This document shows, piece after piece, positions 63,852 through 64,000 of a stretch of DNA of 64,000 nt. Below the pieces are notes generated by a model that saw nothing but the letters and a program-made list of their open reading frames with translations, was not told the origin of the DNA and made no database searches. The DNA comes from Streptomycetaceae bacterium (GTDB lineage: Bacteria; Actinomycetota; Actinomycetes; Nanopelagicales; Nanopelagicaceae): contig JAIXTW010000011.1 in the NCBI GenBank assembly GCA_027483765.1, positions 62,001 to 126,000 of the forward strand, read 5' to 3'. Each line of letters begins with the position of its first letter. Within the stretch, counting starts at the first letter, position 1. The position numbers and the translations under genes were made by a program.

Positions 63852-64000
63852 ATGGCTGAGTTCATTTACACGATGAAGAAGGCGCGTAAAGCGCATGGTG
63901 AAAAGGTAATTCTCGACGACGTTACCTTGATGTTCTTACCTGGAGCAAAGATTGGTGTTGTTGGTCCCAATGGTGCCGGTAAGTCAACAGTTCTTCAGAT
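63852..64000 (+). CDS. ettA: Energy-dependent translational throttle EttA (ABC-F), N-terminal part
   Basis: ATG 63852 opens a frame that leaves the window: MAEFIYTMKKARKAHGEKVILDDVTLMFLPGAKIGVVGPNGAGKSTVLQ. The opening MAEFIYTMKKARKAHG...VILDDVTLxFLPGAKIGVVGPNGAGKST is diagnostic of EttA, an ABC-F ATPase that binds the ribosomal E site and gates translation by ATP level. Walker A is present; the second ABC domain lies outside. Not in the track because it is cut. Confidence 0.9.
   Translation, partial: MAEFIYTMKKARKAHGEKVILDDVTLMFLPGAKIGVVGPNGAGKSTVLQ

Overview
The window comes from an actinomycete-lineage bacterium (Actinomycetota). It carries two WhiB iron-sulfur regulators, the MtrA-MtrB two-component system, a mycothiol-type MshB deacetylase, an FdxA-DapC pair, a PdtaS-like kinase divergent from WhiB1, and the actinobacterial families DUF3117, DUF3107, DUF3499, DUF5719, DUF6912 and Rv3235. 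By eye the base composition is moderate rather than high G+C (I did not count it). Genes are tightly packed, with many ATGA, GTGA and TAATG overlaps and almost no intergenic space. I see no insertion sequences, prophage or CRISPR. This fits a streamlined freshwater actinobacterium of the acI / Nanopelagicales (Planktophila-like) type; that assignment is inference from memory. No gene-free stretch exceeds 300 bases.

Layout. 1-5.3 kb: surface polysaccharide genes (partial UDP-glucose dehydrogenase, LCP ligase, GT2, Wzm/Wzt-type ABC exporter, SpoIID-like protein). 5.3-14.3 kb: dapD, a LOG-family hydrolase, SRPBCC protein, stand-alone sigma-region-4 peptide, DUF3117, leucyl aminopeptidase, O-methyltransferase, HtrA, TatB, Mrp, DUF1003 and an MgtE-N/CBS protein. 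This resembles the M. tuberculosis Rv1201-Rv1232 neighbourhood but lacks sigE/rseA. 14.3-25.4 kb: EamA transporter, PHP phosphoesterase, MarC, DEAD helicase, DUF3107, TetR, MoeZ, MshB, CysRS with an extra N-terminal domain, ferredoxin, DapC and a sugar-nucleotidyltransferase. 25.4-43.6 kb: a block collinear with the mycobacterial whiB2-to-whiB1 region (whiB2, giant glycosyltransferase, DUF5719, DUF3499, phosphomannomutase, ahcY, mtrA, mtrB, comF, secA, Rv3235-like, SAF protein, degenerate CpaE-like ATPase, DUF6912, PdtaS, whiB1), with lpqB and hpf missing from their usual places. 43.8-53.6 kb: tRNA-Arg, MsrA, a trans-sulfuration enzyme, small membrane proteins, HPF, a second two-component system, a methyltransferase, argG, FKBP and a GH13 glucosidase. 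53.7-58.8 kb: TRIC-like channel, a ribose/pentose operon (SIS isomerase, ribokinase, RbsD), tRNA-Lys, a ppa-amt-glnB operon and tRNA-His. 58.8-64 kb: oligoribonuclease, pstC-pstA-pstB-pstS with two PHO-box-like repeats, a terminator, tRNA-Arg and the start of ettA.

Most notable: two genes whose reading frames extend well upstream of any ATG/GTG/TTG. The FKBP gene has a perfect Shine-Dalgarno sequence placed for an ATT start overlapping the argG stop. The leucyl aminopeptidase has about 150 open codons with no canonical start, running back to the DUF3117 stop. Also notable are a perfect 16-bp palindrome overlapping the -10 of a near-consensus whiB2 promoter, PHO-box-type 11-bp repeats at both pst transcription units, a PstS without a lipobox, and a CysRS fused to an SH3-like domain. 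I found no clearly new multi-gene system; the novelty is in these translation-start, regulatory and gene-loss observations.
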